Shown here in pieces: positions 22,673 through 32,976 of a stretch of 64,000 nt of DNA (positions are counted from its first letter, which is position 1; each line of letters begins with the position of its first letter). The notes beneath the pieces are model-generated. The model saw only the letters and a list, made by a program, of their open reading frames with translations. It was not told where the DNA came from and did not search any database. This stretch comes from Chloranthus sessilifolius (lineage: Eukaryota; Streptophyta; Magnoliopsida; Chloranthales; Chloranthaceae). The DNA is taken from assembly GCA_021018995.1 (NCBI GenBank), contig CM037591.1:69467901-69531900 (forward strand), in the 5' to 3' direction. A program made the position numbers and the translations under genes.

Positions 22673-23041
22673 GTGACTCTGCTGAGCACTTTGATAAAGA
22701 GTCAGTTTTGTGAGCAGAGTAGTGCGGCTTGGTATGTCAAGCCTTTATTATGAAACAATGTAATTAAACTAGATTATTCTTCTTTTGGCGAACCATCTGG
22801 GGTGACCTGAGTATCATCGATGGTTCGGGTCGATTCTCTATTAATGCAGTGGCATGAAGGTAGAACTGTCTTTTGAATATGCCAGTTTGGCATATTAACG
22901 TTTTCCACTTTAATGAGATTAATTGCTTTATTTACTAAATTGTGCTTGTTATACCAATGTTGCGTGCTAAGCTTTAGGGCATGGTTTGGAGGATCGTGCT
23001 GATGGCACGGATTTCAGAGTGCCGAAATCTAGGCTGTCACA

Positions 23042-23330
23042 TTTTGGGAGGCAGTGGATGGAAAAATGGCGCTGCCAAATGGGCCTGTAACGGTAAAGGG
23101 TGATTGGGTGAGGGGGGTGGTGGAAAAGACTTCACCAGAATGGGAATGGGTTGGAGAATGCGACGGGGATGTGTCGGGATCGGCATAAGCCGGGTCCACT
23201 ACCCACGGCATTCTACGGGCAGGTAAGGGTGCTTTGGATAAGGCCCAAAAGTCCTCCTTCTTCCCCTGTGGGATGGTGGAGGGCAAGATGATGCCGTTGT
23301 GCCGGCACCACCAACTATATATTTTTTGGT
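23042..23330 (-). pseudogene. Tat-1 gag N-terminus (right of the solo LTR)
   Basis: From about 23330 the minus strand reads RHNGIILPSTIPQGKKEDF then WALSKAPLPARRMPWVVDPA and a Ser/Pro/Thr-rich stretch ending at the TTTTG duplication. It continues in the proline-rich text left of 20488. No clear ATG is visible. The frame probably opens a little upstream. Confidence 0.5.
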
Positions 23331-23703
23331 TTTGATTTTATTTTTATTTTTTTAGTTTTTTCTTTTTGTTTAATTTTTTTGAGAAAATTTTGAAAAATAA
23401 AGGTTTCAAGGCCTTAGAATTCCCTTCTCGGGTGGCCTTCGTACCCTGATTTGAGACCCGCGACGAAGATTCTGAAGCACTTAGGAAGAATCAAAGGGAA
23501 CCTTTGATCTATTGAAGGCACAGAAATCGAGTTGAACAACCCGATCCCCCGGAGTGAGCAAAAAGAAGTCACCTTCTTTTGATTGGCGGGGGTGTGTTGG
23601 GTGTCGGAGATGGTGGGGGCCAAACAAAGGCACTAAGCACACTAATCGAAGGACTCGGGAGGTGAAAAAGACCACAAATTCGGGCTGCTGCTGTTCAGAA
23701 CAG

Positions 23704-23876
23704 GCTTGGCGCAACTAATACATGCACCAAGGTGGCAGGGCCCCTTTTTTACACTGGTGCAACTATTAGTTGCACCAAGGTAAAAATGGAGGATTTAAAG
23801 CTGGCACAACTATTAGTTACGCCAATTATAAATATGAGATTTTTGCACTGGCGCAACTAATACTTGCTCCATGCAA
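23704..23876 (+). promoter_or_regulatory. four GGCGCAACTA palindromes in the Tat-1 leader
   Basis: Copies at about 23704-23732, 23754-23779, 23803-23826 and 23848-23876, all imperfect inverted repeats of GGCGCAACTA with the CTGG...CCA(A/T)G frame seen in the LTR copies. They lie about 370-550 bp upstream of the first gag codons. Confidence 0.65.
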
Positions 23877-24371
23877 AAAATGCTACTCCAGAACTGATGA
23901 CAGCAAGCACCAGTATTTGAAATGAATTTCTTTTTTTCGGTTTTTGTGGAAGCTAGGCTTCTGAAAACTGAGGTGTTTTGGCGATCGATTCTCTCCTCAC
24001 TGCACCTAAAGGATTTGAGTCTGGTATAACTCGCTAGCACACTCTCCAAGGGTTTTAAGCTTTGTAATGGAAGCTCACCCGATATACCTCCAGTACAAAT
24101 GCCTTCTCAGATACTAGGTGGGCTGAGACTTTTCTGGATTATCACCACTACGGGCTGCTGCCATACTAAGACCCGGGTGGTTGTATGTTTGCCTAAATCC
24201 AACCCTTTAAAAATTTACCTCATGAAAACAAATTAATTAAGCTCCCTATTCTTGATCCAATTTTAATTTTTTCAAAATTCTTTTTTCTATGAAAGTTTTC
24301 TTTAGCTCAAAGATCGGGGGTGATGACCCCGTGCCGCCACTACCGGCCTGCATCCACTGTTGGGAAATGAG

Positions 24372-24560
24372 TACGCAAGTAGGCCCATAATTGGCTAAGG
24401 CACTTTAAATGATGGAAATTTAAAGGAAATTAAAAAATAAAGTGCAAGTAGGCCCGCCAATCGGCTAAGGCACTAAAATGATGGAAAAGTAGAAAAATAA
24501 AAAGATAATGCGCATGTAGGCCCACTGATCGGCTAAGGCTCGTAAATGATGGGAAAGTAG
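24372..24560 (+). repeat. three tandem units of about 68 bp in the Tat-1 leader
   Basis: GTAGGCCC followed within ten bases by ATCGGCTAAGGC and then AAATGATGG occurs three times (about 24378, 24446 and 24514). The spacers are A-rich and variable in length. Confidence 0.75.
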
Positions 24561-24657
24561 GGGTGAGAAAAAAACAAAAATAATATAAAAAAATAGCAAA
24601 ATGGTTAGTAAAATAAAAAATAAATGGCCAAATTTCAAGGAGAAGCTATACAAGCTT

Positions 24658-24675
24658 TCCCCAGCAGAGTCTCCA
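24658..24675 (-). other. primer binding site of Tat-1
   Basis: On the minus strand TGGAGACTCTGCTGGGGA, two bases after the LTR end. It has the form of the tRNA-Arg-type site of Tat/Ogre elements (TGGCGACTCTGCTGGGGA) with one change. Confidence 0.75.
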
Positions 24676-25397
24676 TCTGTGCAACCGTGGGATATTTTGA
24701 CGATCCCGTCACGGCGATGCGCACTCTCATGAATATTTAGAGTCGTCACCCGGAGCTTTTGGTGTCCCGAGAAACCTAGTTCATTTTTATGAGCCCCGAA
24801 GTGCTAAAAATTTGACTGAATCCGGTCCACACCAAAGGCTCTTGGGTAGGGGCTTCGGTTATCAATCGGGAAGGTGTTAGGCACCCGATCAACCTGCTTA
24901 TTGTGATCTCTACTATTGGCCAAAACTAAAATAAAGTAAAAGAAAAGAGTATATTTTCCTCTTGCCCAAATGGGCCTTAAATCCTATTTCTGCTCCTCCG
25001 TTCCTACCGAAAATTCAACGGCATAACGGCACAAATGGGAGGATGGGAAATGCTAAAAAGAGATAGGAGAAGGAAGGGGAGAGCTGGAGCCCTCGGGCCC
25101 TTGTAGCACCGTAGGAGAGCCTTGCGTGACTTGCTTTCATGAACTTTTGAAGGCCTTGTATGGTATAGAATGTGATTCTAACTCCTAAGGCTTTAAGCTA
25201 AGAGGTAGAGTGAGGGGTCTAGGGGGTAGCACACACCTAGACTAAGGGTTTTGGATGCAAGAGTAAGCTTGGAATGAGGTTGGGAGATTCTAGAATTTAT
25301 GTAAAAGTGGGGCACAAAAGGAAGGAAGAACTTCTCACTTTGAGCTCTTTCTCTCTTAAGAAAATTTCTCAACCCCTAAACCAAGGGGTGGGGGTCT

Positions 25398-25407
25398 CTA
25401 TTTATAG
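25398..25407 (-). promoter_or_regulatory. TATA box of Tat-1 LTR
   Basis: CTATAAATAG on the minus strand, about 1.06 kb from the LTR start, followed by AGACCCCC as in the related solo LTR (CTATAAATAGAGAGGCCCCC at 34330). Confidence 0.7.
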
Positions 25408-25681
25408 GAAATAGGTAGGTTAGGAAGGTATTTAGATGCTAATTAAGATTAGAAATTAGGTAATCTAACATCTAAGGTTTCCTAGGGTTTTTAGAGCCTT
25501 GAAATGTGGGAGAAGGTCCACCAATAGTGGATGATAGGGTGAGGCTTTAGGCCACTTAATTGGTTACAAATAGGGTGCAAAAGGGTACAACAGAACTATC
25601 AAAACACACTCCAAAGGTCAAGGTGGTCAATAAGTCAAACCCCAATCACAAATTTTGAGGCAAAAAACTAGGGTTACTATT

Positions 25682-26060
25682 CATTTGCCTGGCGCAACTA
25701 ATAGTTGCGCCAGGCAAATGTACAGTAAAATAGTGCCAAACAGTGGCCTGGAAGTTGGCCTCGTGAGGGTGGGGTCCACTTTAATACTGGCGCAACTATT
25801 AGTTGCGCCAGGCTTAAATTCTGAGAAAATGGATTAGTTGCGCCAGGCAAAAGTATAACTGGCGCAACTATTAGTTGCGCTAAGTCATTTCTGGGGAGAA
25901 ATAGCCTGACAATACTATTAGTTGTGCCAGGCTTAAATTCTGGGAAAATGGCCTAGCGCAACTAATAGTTGCACCAGGCAAAAGTATAACTGGCGCAAAT
26001 ATTAGTTGCGCTAATCCATTTTTGGGGAGAAATGGCCTGGCACTACTATTAGTTGCGCCA
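25682..26060 (-). promoter_or_regulatory. eight-copy GGCGCAACTA palindrome cluster in Tat-1 U3
   Basis: The best copy (25682-25720) is a perfect 39-bp inverted repeat around a single central base: arm CATTTGCCTGGCGCAACTA. Other copies or half copies are at about 25787, 25833 (half), 25861, 25906, 25952, 25990 and 26035. Spacing is 25-85 bp. The cluster is 280-660 bp upstream of the TATA box. Confidence 0.85.
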
Positions 26061-26279
26061 AATTCCTAGGGGAGCCCACTTGAAATTACTTTTTTGCCCT
26101 CCGGATTCAGACCGCCATATCTTTTGATGGGTAACTCCGATTGGGACGATTCTTAGACCGTTGGAAAGATGACAACTTCTACACTTCAATGGTATAAGAT
26201 TTGATCACAGTAGAAGGCCATAGCTAGTTCAAGTGTACCACTCCTTTTCTAAGGCTCGTAAGGTTGGGTTTAGGTTTAG

Positions 26280-26390
26280 AATGGGTTCTAAGGGTTGGGG
26301 TTGATTTCTAAAGGTTCGGGATAGGTTCCTAAGGGATCTAGGGTGATTCCTAAGGGTTTGGAGTGATTCCTAAGGGTTCCATACATGCCA
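26280..26390 (-). repeat. short tandem repeat near the Tat-1 LTR start
   Basis: CCTAAGGG(A/T)T followed by (T/C)(A/T)GGGTGATT-type units of about 25-30 bp occur four times (near 26286, 26327, 26347 and 26371). Confidence 0.55.
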
Positions 26391-26462
26391 TAAAAAACTC
26401 GGAAACACGCCTCTCTCAAAATATGTTTCGATCAGGCCTGGTGCCAAATTTGGGTGTCCACA

Positions 26463-27411
26463 ATTATATTTTTCACCCCTCAGTAGCAGTCATCAATTAC
26501 TTGTGGGAAACTACATATATCTACTCTAATCTTCATCTCCCAATTGCAGCTGTCAATTACTCTTGAGAAACCTTGGATACCTAATCTATAAAGCAATAAA
26601 AATCTACTCAAAATTTTGATCGGATGTAAACCCAACCACAGTGTTTAATCAATGCTACGAATTTCTTCGATGGTTTATTCCTACACCGGGCTCTCTTATT
26701 TATAGATCATAAGGAGTCGGTTTACAAGTTCTAATTCTAATAAAAGAAATAAAAATATTCCTATTATAACTCTAATGCTAACTTTATCTTTCCTTGCTTT
26801 CCACAGTTGATGCGCTTTTGGATTGTTCATTTTTGTTCTATAGTAGAGATCTTTTGGAATCTATCTTCATCAATGCTCTCAGATTCGTGATATGTCAAAC
26901 TTCTAATTCAAGAGTTCTTCTAATTCAATGCATGGCGGTGTAGATCTTCACGTGATCAGCAGTAGAAGGAAAGCTTCTATTAATATAATTGTAAATCACG
27001 ATTGTCTCTTTTCTTCTCTTTCTGGAAAATCATAAATCACGGTTTTCTTTCTTTCATAACTTTCTCTCTGGACGACTCTCTGAATTACGATTATTCACTT
27101 TTTTCTTCTGTACTGCTTCAGCTTCTTGAACGTCTTCTGAAGAATCATAAATTACTATTTCTTATGTTTTTTCTTTAGTAACAGCGCTCAATCATCTTTC
27201 ATGATTTTCTAGCTTTCAGTATATAGGAAATCGTCTTTTTACGCTCAATCATCTTTTACTCCTCTTTTGAGTTCATTTTAACGAAAATTAACACTTTGGC
27301 TCTCTTTTACTGATTTTCCTTAATATTTGCACTTCATTAACTTATTAGTAGCAAATTAAGTCTTAGCATCACTAATTATGTGTAAGAAATTGGTATATTA
27401 TGTGACTAATC
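26463..27411 (-). mobile_element. LTR fragment of the non-autonomous Athila-related family
   Basis: The reverse complement follows the LTR of the complete element at 40381-44076 for about 950 bp. Shared text includes GATTAGTCACATAAT at the start (27400), TGCTGATCACGTG near 26955, a TATA-like TCTATAAATAAGAGAGC (around 26697-26710), and GGTTTCTCAAGAGTAATTGAC (26557). The last 530 bp or so of the LTR are missing where Tat-1 begins at 26462, so Tat-1 inserted into it. It lies within the Tekay-2 gag. Confidence 0.8.
27000..27260 (-). repeat. ATCGTGATTA-type word cluster in the non-autonomous LTR fragment
   Basis: AATCACGATT, AATCATAAATCACGG, GAATTACGATTATT, AATCATAAATTACTATT and CGCTCAATCATC variants at about 26994, 27030, 27083, 27145 and 27187. 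These are diverged relatives of the ATCGTnATTAACGATT words in 40575-40770. Confidence 0.55.
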
Positions 27412-27676
27412 GCATCCTCCGAAACTCTACGAATGTCGAAGGCTGAGGTTGATGGATATTCACTTTATTTGCAGTCATCAACATTGTCTGTTGTGCCATC
27501 GTGTTGGCCACAGTCTCCATGGCTTGTGCGATTCTTTTCCTTTCATCTCTTCCTTAATTTTCTTCTTCTAGAGGATCTCTCTCACCAATTGAGATCCTAT
27601 TTGAACCAGTGGTGATTCCTTTCCCCCTTCATATAATCTGGTTATGACCACCTCTCGGTCTACCACTAGCAGACAT
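27412..27676 (-). pseudogene. Tekay-2 gag, N-terminal fragment
   Basis: ATG at 27676 (minus) gives MSASGRPRGGHNQII and then a stop. After frame changes the text reads RRIAQAMETVANTMAQQTML then NIHQPQPSTFVEFRRM. This has the usual form of chromovirus gag just before the capsid core (a Q/M-rich helix, then F..F...). It ends where the other LTR begins. Confidence 0.6.
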
Positions 27677-27783
27677 CTTGATCTGTTATCATGAAATAAA
27701 AGTTTCATTAACAGACGGCTCCTACACTCTGACAAAATCTCAAACTAAGAGTCTAGGTCATGTCAAAATTTATAAAGCCATAA

Positions 27784-27795
27784 GCTCTGATACCA
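27784..27795 (-). other. primer binding site of Tekay-2 (initiator tRNA-Met)
   Basis: TGGTATCAGAGC on the minus strand, two bases after the LTR end (CTATCACA). This is the standard plant tRNA-Met site. Confidence 0.9.
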
Positions 27796-28152
27796 ATTGT
27801 GATAGCCTGGATTTCCTAACCCCAAAATCCAGATTGTCAGACCACCAATATCGATGATCCCCGAACGGAACACATGACACATTTACACACACAACAGAAT
27901 TCAAGGCAGATATACTTGTATGACCAAAGAAAATCTCCAATTCTATATATATATATATATGATTAGAGATAAAATGATGGTTCTGTACAAATCACAATCC
28001 TGATAGAACCAAAATAAACCACCAGTGATGGCCAACCATCCCCTAAACAGTGGTTCACACAAAATCTAAATATTACTTGAATCCCAGCCCAAAGTTTTAT
28101 GACAAAATAATGACTGGATGTACCAAGCCTTAGTCACAAGCTTTCAAAATGA

Positions 28153-28281
28153 TCAGACATGCCCTAAGGGGAAATACTCATCTGGTGGAAGATCTGAATC
28201 CTCCTCCGGAACGTAAACAAGGTCTTCTTCACGCCTTGAATCCTCAGTTGTCGTATCTACACCAGTTCCTATGATGTATAG
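28153..28281 (-). other. conserved short reading frame in the Tekay-2 LTR
   Basis: 42 open codons from CTA at 28281 to a TGA at 28153: LYIIG at the start, VYVPEEDSDLPPDEYF near the end. The counterpart in the solo LTR (22556-22672) differs greatly in bases but keeps LYI.G and YVP....-PP-acidic-F. It is preceded by ACTATACATCATAG, which reads like a splice acceptor. Confidence 0.45.
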
Positions 28282-29189
28282 TCGAAGGGTGAGCTAATAG
28301 TCTAAGCTCAATAGGGGGAATATCAACAACATGCGTATCATATTTCAAAGCATAAATTTCATAACTGATTTCAGAAAACATATTTCACATAAAAATTAAT
28401 TTTCAAGATGTTTGAATCACACAAAAATATAATTGAAGCATAGTTCGGAGTTTGTTTTCACATGCCTTTTTCATATCTCATCAGGACTTAAAACAATAAC
28501 TTAAATAGTCTCTCAAGCAAAATATAACATTGAGAGCTAGATATATACCAATGGTAATCCCCAAACCATCGTAGTGCAAATGAACCATGTTTCTTAATGC
28601 GCAAGCCCCTACGCTTTGAGGGCACTTATGCAACTAAAGTTTACCATTGACTGGTACAAATGTACAGATATCCACCATACCGGTACATGATGGGGATTCG
28701 TTCCATATGACCTTTAAATCATTGCATAAAATTCTAACATATATTTTATCACCGTGTAATGTGCTTAATTTATAGCTAGTTTTGGAACTTATAATTCAAG
28801 GCTCACACACACATTTCATATTCGGAGTCACACACACATGCTAATAACATTCACATTTCAAATAACATATTTTAGAATCCATGTACAAAGCTTTAATTAG
28901 AAATATTCATAATCGATGAGTTAAATGCAGTTTGAACTTATCACAATTGCCTTATCACATCACATTATACATACAAATCAAATCAAATATAATATTGTTG
29001 AATTTCCCATACCTTATGGCCTATGAAACCAAGAAAATCACGTAAAAAGAGGTGAAGATCAACACAAACAAATCCAATTTATAACCTACATTTCAAAGTA
29101 TCCAAAGGTCACTAGCTAATGCTTAAGAGATTGTACTCATCGAAGTTGTAAAGAAAAATCCAAAAAATATCCAAAATAGACAAAATTGG

Positions 29190-29440
29190 CTCAGTCGCAC
29201 GCGCGAGTTCTACGATTGCGCAAGCGAGTTTCAGTGGCACACCCTAGTCACGCGGGTTCCCGCGGGCGACTGGACTCTCTTATTTTTTGTCAAAGCAACC
29301 TGAGATAGTTATGCGCGCGAGATCCAAAGTTGCGTGAGAAACTTCTCCAGGCACATTCTCAGTCACGCAAGCAACTATTCTCACTCTATTTCACGCCTAT
29401 TCTGAAGTCGATCTTGCTCGAGATCTAAAGTCGTGCGTGC
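29190..29440 (-). repeat. CGCACGCGCGAG word cluster in the Tekay-2 LTR
   Basis: About seven related words in 250 bp: TCGCACGCGCGAG, TGCGCAAGCGAG, TCACGCGGGTTCCCGCGGGCGA, TGCGCGCGAG, TGCGTGAG, TCACGCAAGCAA and TCGTGCGTGCGAC. The surroundings are AT-rich. The cluster is about 810-1060 bp from the LTR start, the same zone that holds different words in the two related LTRs. Confidence 0.7.
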
Positions 29441-30253
29441 GACTTTTGGGATTTCTGCAATTCTTCCCAAAATTAGATTCTCTTTCTCTTTCCCTTGTTC
29501 CCCATTTTAAACCTACATTAAATGTTTAACTTCTCGAGCAATAAATGCTCAATCTAAACTACAATGAACATAGTTAACCACGAGACCTCACCTTATTAAT
29601 TCGCAGAATTTGCACATCCAATGATCTATATTTGAAATCCTTTGGCGCTCTCACTACACACATCAAAAGGGTTTGATAATTCCTCCCCATGATCATCTTG
29701 TAACATTCGCGATGATCGAGTCTTTCCTTACACACATAATGACTCTAATGATTCACAAAAGAGAAGAAGCTTGCGAGATTGACGGACATTGAATTTCAAA
29801 ATGAACACGAGAGGGTTTGGAACTAATGATACTCTTTAGCTCATGGATTCCCTTATCGTCAATGATCAACGATCCTTGTTCAAAATCTAAGAAGGTTGAG
29901 CAGAAGATCGCGACAACTCGGAGGGCACGATGGCGGAGTCCTTCCTCTAAGCCCTCTCTTCCTCTCTCCAGCTCTCTCTTCTTTACTCACACTGAAGGTA
30001 AAGAAGAATGAAGTCTACAACTTCTCTTATTCTTTGGTTTGCTTATATGTGAAGCAAACACACACACCATGTGTGTTCTAACATATAGTTTGGTTCACTT
30101 TTTTACCTTATACACCTAAACTAGGTGTTACATCTTTCGTCTAACTAAGTCAACGAGTCTAACGTACGCTCGAAAATCCGAAACGGTACCACGTGCCATA
30201 GTGATATGTGTACCCAACTAACTTACATAGTTCCCAAAGTTGGGGATATTACA

Positions 30254-32030
30254 AAATAACTAAATTTCAAAGACTAAGATGAGATGCAGTTTCTCGTACA
30301 AATATCATTTCAAATTCTATAAATTGAATTCAAACAAATCAGGGTTTCAAATAGTTTCAGAATCTTATTTATTCTTAACTTGTACATGCAATGCATCTCT
30401 TATTAGTGACTTAAATAATAACTTAAATAATATCCCAACCAATTATAGCTTGAGAGCCGTAGATTTATGATGGGAACCCCTACCTAACCATCGTCGTTCA
30501 ATGAACACTTTTCGGAAGTGCTACAAGCCCTTACATTATGAGGGAAACTTACGCTATTCAAATTCACCGTCAGCACGGTTCAAAGGGCAAGGGATTCGTT
30601 CGTATGAACCTTAAATTAAATGCGGATTCTAACACATAATTCAGTGTTTTTAAATATATAGCTAGATTCAGAGTTCTGAGTTTAGAGTTCAAGTGCAATT
30701 CAAATTCAAGCGAATTCAAAAGCAATTTTAGAGTTCATGATCAAGTTCAAATGCAAATTCATATTTATCGGATTTCACATCGATCATATCATGTTATTTC
30801 ATGTAAATTAAGACAAAAATGTAATTGGTATTGAGGTTCCCCTACCGTCAGTATGGAGTCGTTCACGATACAAGAATCCCTATCTATGTCTCCCATTCTT
30901 AACCTAGTTCATACAAAGATCATATGCCACGTATTAATGGTGAAGAACTCACTAGATTCGAGGTTTTTCAAAAGAAACTGAAGCAGCCAAAAATAGAGTA
31001 GATCAATCGATCAATTTTCAAAGGAAGGGAAATCCAATCGATCGGTTTCCTTAGAATTTCTACACATCTCTATTCTATATAATCCGATCGATCGATTTCC
31101 AAATTGATTGATCAATTCCTTTAGAACTTCAAATTCGATCGACCGATTACCAAAATTGATCGATCAGTTTCTCCAAAAAACTTGTATATCCCTGTCCTAT
31201 CAAAATTGATCGATCGACTCTGCAATCGATCGATCGATTTTGACTGATTCTATAGCCCTTCGGGCTTCTTCTTCCTTGGATTATTTTTCCCCAAAACTTA
31301 TCCAATACAACTCAATTTTTATCCATACATCTATCTAAGCTTAGAATAGCTATTCACTACATAATAATACTACATTGCTCACCTTTCCTTGGCCGATTAC
31401 GCAGCTTTCGCGAATAGTTGCCAAAGAGGGTTTTAGAGTGAATTTGCGATTTCTCACAGCAATCCGAATCGACGAAGCACTCAGTGCAGCTCTACTCCAA
31501 CACATACTAACCTTCACTTCCTCAAATTGCGTATGACGCGTCCACAATGGTTGATTCACAACCATTTAAACCCACTCTCTTGTTCTCTTAGGTCAAATCA
31601 GAGTTCAACAATTCCTCACGATCGGAGTTAACAAGACCAAAATCTCATAATGTGGTTGTCAAGTTACTCGCGAAGAATGCGGGGTTTGCGGCGCGATCTC
31701 ACGGTTTTCTCACGAGAAGGTTTGTGGAGAGGGAATTTGCACTTCTCTCTTCTCTCTTACAAGTTAAAACAGAAGAAAATAAATATCTTAGATATTTATC
31801 CTAAAACTTATCCACTTGACTTAAAGGTCTTACTTGGGTGTTAAGCAAACACATTGCGGTCTGCGTATGGGCTTCAAATCAATGGCCACAATGACTCCTA
31901 ATTTCACTTATCACAAAAAGATATTTTTATAAAATAATTATTCCCAAAATTGAAGATGTCATCAGGTGACTTGCCAGCCTTGTACACGGAGTTGTCTACG
32001 TTCGAGTTCGGAAACTTTCGGGACGTTACA
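30254..32030 (-). repeat. 3' LTR of Tekay-1 (3' part removed by the Tekay-2 insertion)
   Basis: Minus strand begins TGTAACGTCCCGAAAGTTTC directly after a polypurine tract. The visible 1777 bp share the order of blocks with 28680-30253 (for example GGGATTCGTTC...ATGACCTT...AATTCTAACA). It holds a word cluster at 31001-31250. The LTR 3' end is not visible. Confidence 0.8.
31001..31250 (-). repeat. GATCGATCGAT word cluster in the Tekay-1 LTR
   Basis: About eight copies of ATCGATCGAT/ATTGATCGATC variants: near 31003, 31033, 31083, 31105, 31136, 31156, 31204 and 31223, spaced 15-50 bp. It lies 780-1030 bp from the LTR start, the same relative zone as the clusters in the two related LTRs but with an unrelated word. 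Confidence 0.8.
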
Positions 32031-32046
32031 TTCTCCCCTCCTTTAG
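32031..32046 (-). other. polypurine tract of Tekay-1
   Basis: Minus strand CTAAAGGAGGGGAGAA directly before TGTAACG. This is the typical chromovirus tract priming plus-strand DNA synthesis. Confidence 0.9.
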
Positions 32047-32976
32047 AAATATTTGTCCTCAAAAATTAAGTAAATGTGTTTTGGGTCGATAAACAACACT
32101 CATCCGAGACGCTGTCATATGCTCATTGAGCGAAAGGACACCTAAGGAGATCAAAATTCTCTGCCTAAAGAGAACCCAATCCTTTAACTGAATTAAAATT
32201 TAAAATATTTTTTTCCAAAGTAAGACACTTGAGTATACTATAATTCACACGTACATCAGGTTCCCAGTCAATCAGTTAGCCATTCAATGGTTAGGATACA
32301 CTCATCACTAAACATTCAAAACCGTTCAAGCATGAACTCAGTCTCGAAGATGAGAATACATTCCCAATTATACCTAACCAAGTGCTGCTACGTATTATAA
32401 CTGGTCATATGCACCTGCAACCTGCAAAAATCAAAATATGCACTGCTACCGTACCACACAATACCAATTCTAGATATCCACAACTAACAATTTATCCACA
32501 ATTAAATTACATTACCTACAATTGAACCATTATGACATGGTATCATTCTAAAAGATTCACTATGTAACCACGTCCACATAATACTCATAAACTATCCACA
32601 AAGAACGTAAGTAAAATACCCATGAATATACACACATCGCCATCAATATCTACAACTAATGATACCATTCACAATTACTCCATGTGTAGAGAATATCCAT
32701 AACCATTCACAACTAAGTATTACTACTCATATCCATAGCTAACGGAAAGCATCCACAATGAGCCATACACAAACTATGCACAATTATCCATAATCAAACA
32801 TCGAATATGAACGAGTAATTAAACATAAAATATCCACAATTATGTCAAATACTATGAGCTAATTAAAATTGTAACCAAAATAAGGTACGGAGAACCTCCG
32901 GGTCCCCATAGTTTTCAAAATCAGATAAAACTACTTAGATTCTCAAAAATTACCCCAATGTTAACCAATACCCTGC
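32047..32976 (-). other. Tekay-1 3' non-coding tail
   Basis: AT-rich, with many repeats of the type ATCCACAA/CCATAACTA (32460-32830), loosely tandem with unit lengths of about 15-40 bp. No gene or defined site seen. Confidence 0.5.

Larger units (their letters stand above)
20488..23041 (+). mobile_element. solo LTR, Tekay/Del-type, with perfect TTTTG target duplication
   Basis: Begins TGTAATAATCCCAAAATTTG and ends GGCTGTCACA. It is flanked by TTTTG at 20483-20487 and 23042-23046. It is 2554 bp, plus orientation, inserted in the Tat-1 gag. It is related to the LTR at 27798-30253: similar ends, and the shared text CCCTATTGAGCT...GTAGCTCACCC...GACTATACATC near 22522-22565. A TATA box TATAAAA lies at 20697-20703. 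No internal region or primer site follows, so this is the product of LTR-LTR recombination. Confidence 0.9.
23331..24657 (-). other. Tat-1 leader between primer site and gag
   Basis: About 1.3 kb without a supported gene. It contains the word cluster at 23704-23876, a three-unit repeat at 24372-24560, and AT-rich stretches. A long leader before gag is usual for Tat elements. Confidence 0.6.
7165..26462 (-). mobile_element. Tat-1: Ty3/gypsy Tat-lineage element with antisense genes, 3' LTR missing
   Basis: Minus-strand order: 5' LTR (26462 to 24678), primer site (24658-24675), leader, proline-rich gag, protease, G-patch segment, RT, RNase H, a second RNase H, and integrase ending at 12110. Two plus-strand mobile-domain genes follow. 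A doubled RNase H and antisense ORFs between integrase and the 3' LTR are known marks of the Tat lineage. No 3' LTR is present: sequence passes straight from the antisense gene into Athila-1 at 7164/7165, so this end was deleted. The gag is interrupted by a solo LTR at 20488-23041. Confidence 0.85.
24678..26462 (-). repeat. 5' LTR of Tat-1
   Basis: 1785 bp. Minus strand begins TGTGGACACCCAAATTTGG and ends GGTTGCACA. A TATA box CTATAAATAG lies at 25398-25407 (minus). The U5 end shares CGATAACCGAAGCCCCTACC with the solo Tat LTR at 33681-35036 (near 24850 and 34850). It carries the richest copy of the Tat-1 word cluster. The right neighbour is the non-autonomous LTR piece. Confidence 0.85.
27412..30253 (-). 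mobile_element. Tekay-2: 5' end of a chromovirus element (LTR, primer site, start of gag)
   Basis: 5' LTR at 27798-30253, tRNA-Met primer site at 27784-27795, and a leader with start-of-gag text down to 27412, where the non-autonomous LTR interrupts it. It sits immediately left of the remainder of the Tekay-1 LTR, into which it appears to have inserted. Confidence 0.8.
27798..30253 (-). repeat. 5' LTR of Tekay-2
   Basis: 2456 bp. Minus strand begins TGTAATATCCCCAACTTTGG and ends CAGGCTATCACA. The flanking bases differ (CAATT-side is primer site; AAATA on the right). It shares blocks with the solo LTR at 20488-23041 and the LTR at 30254-32030. It contains a (TA)n run at 27944-27961, a word cluster at 29190-29440 and a conserved short frame at 28153-28281. 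Confidence 0.85.
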
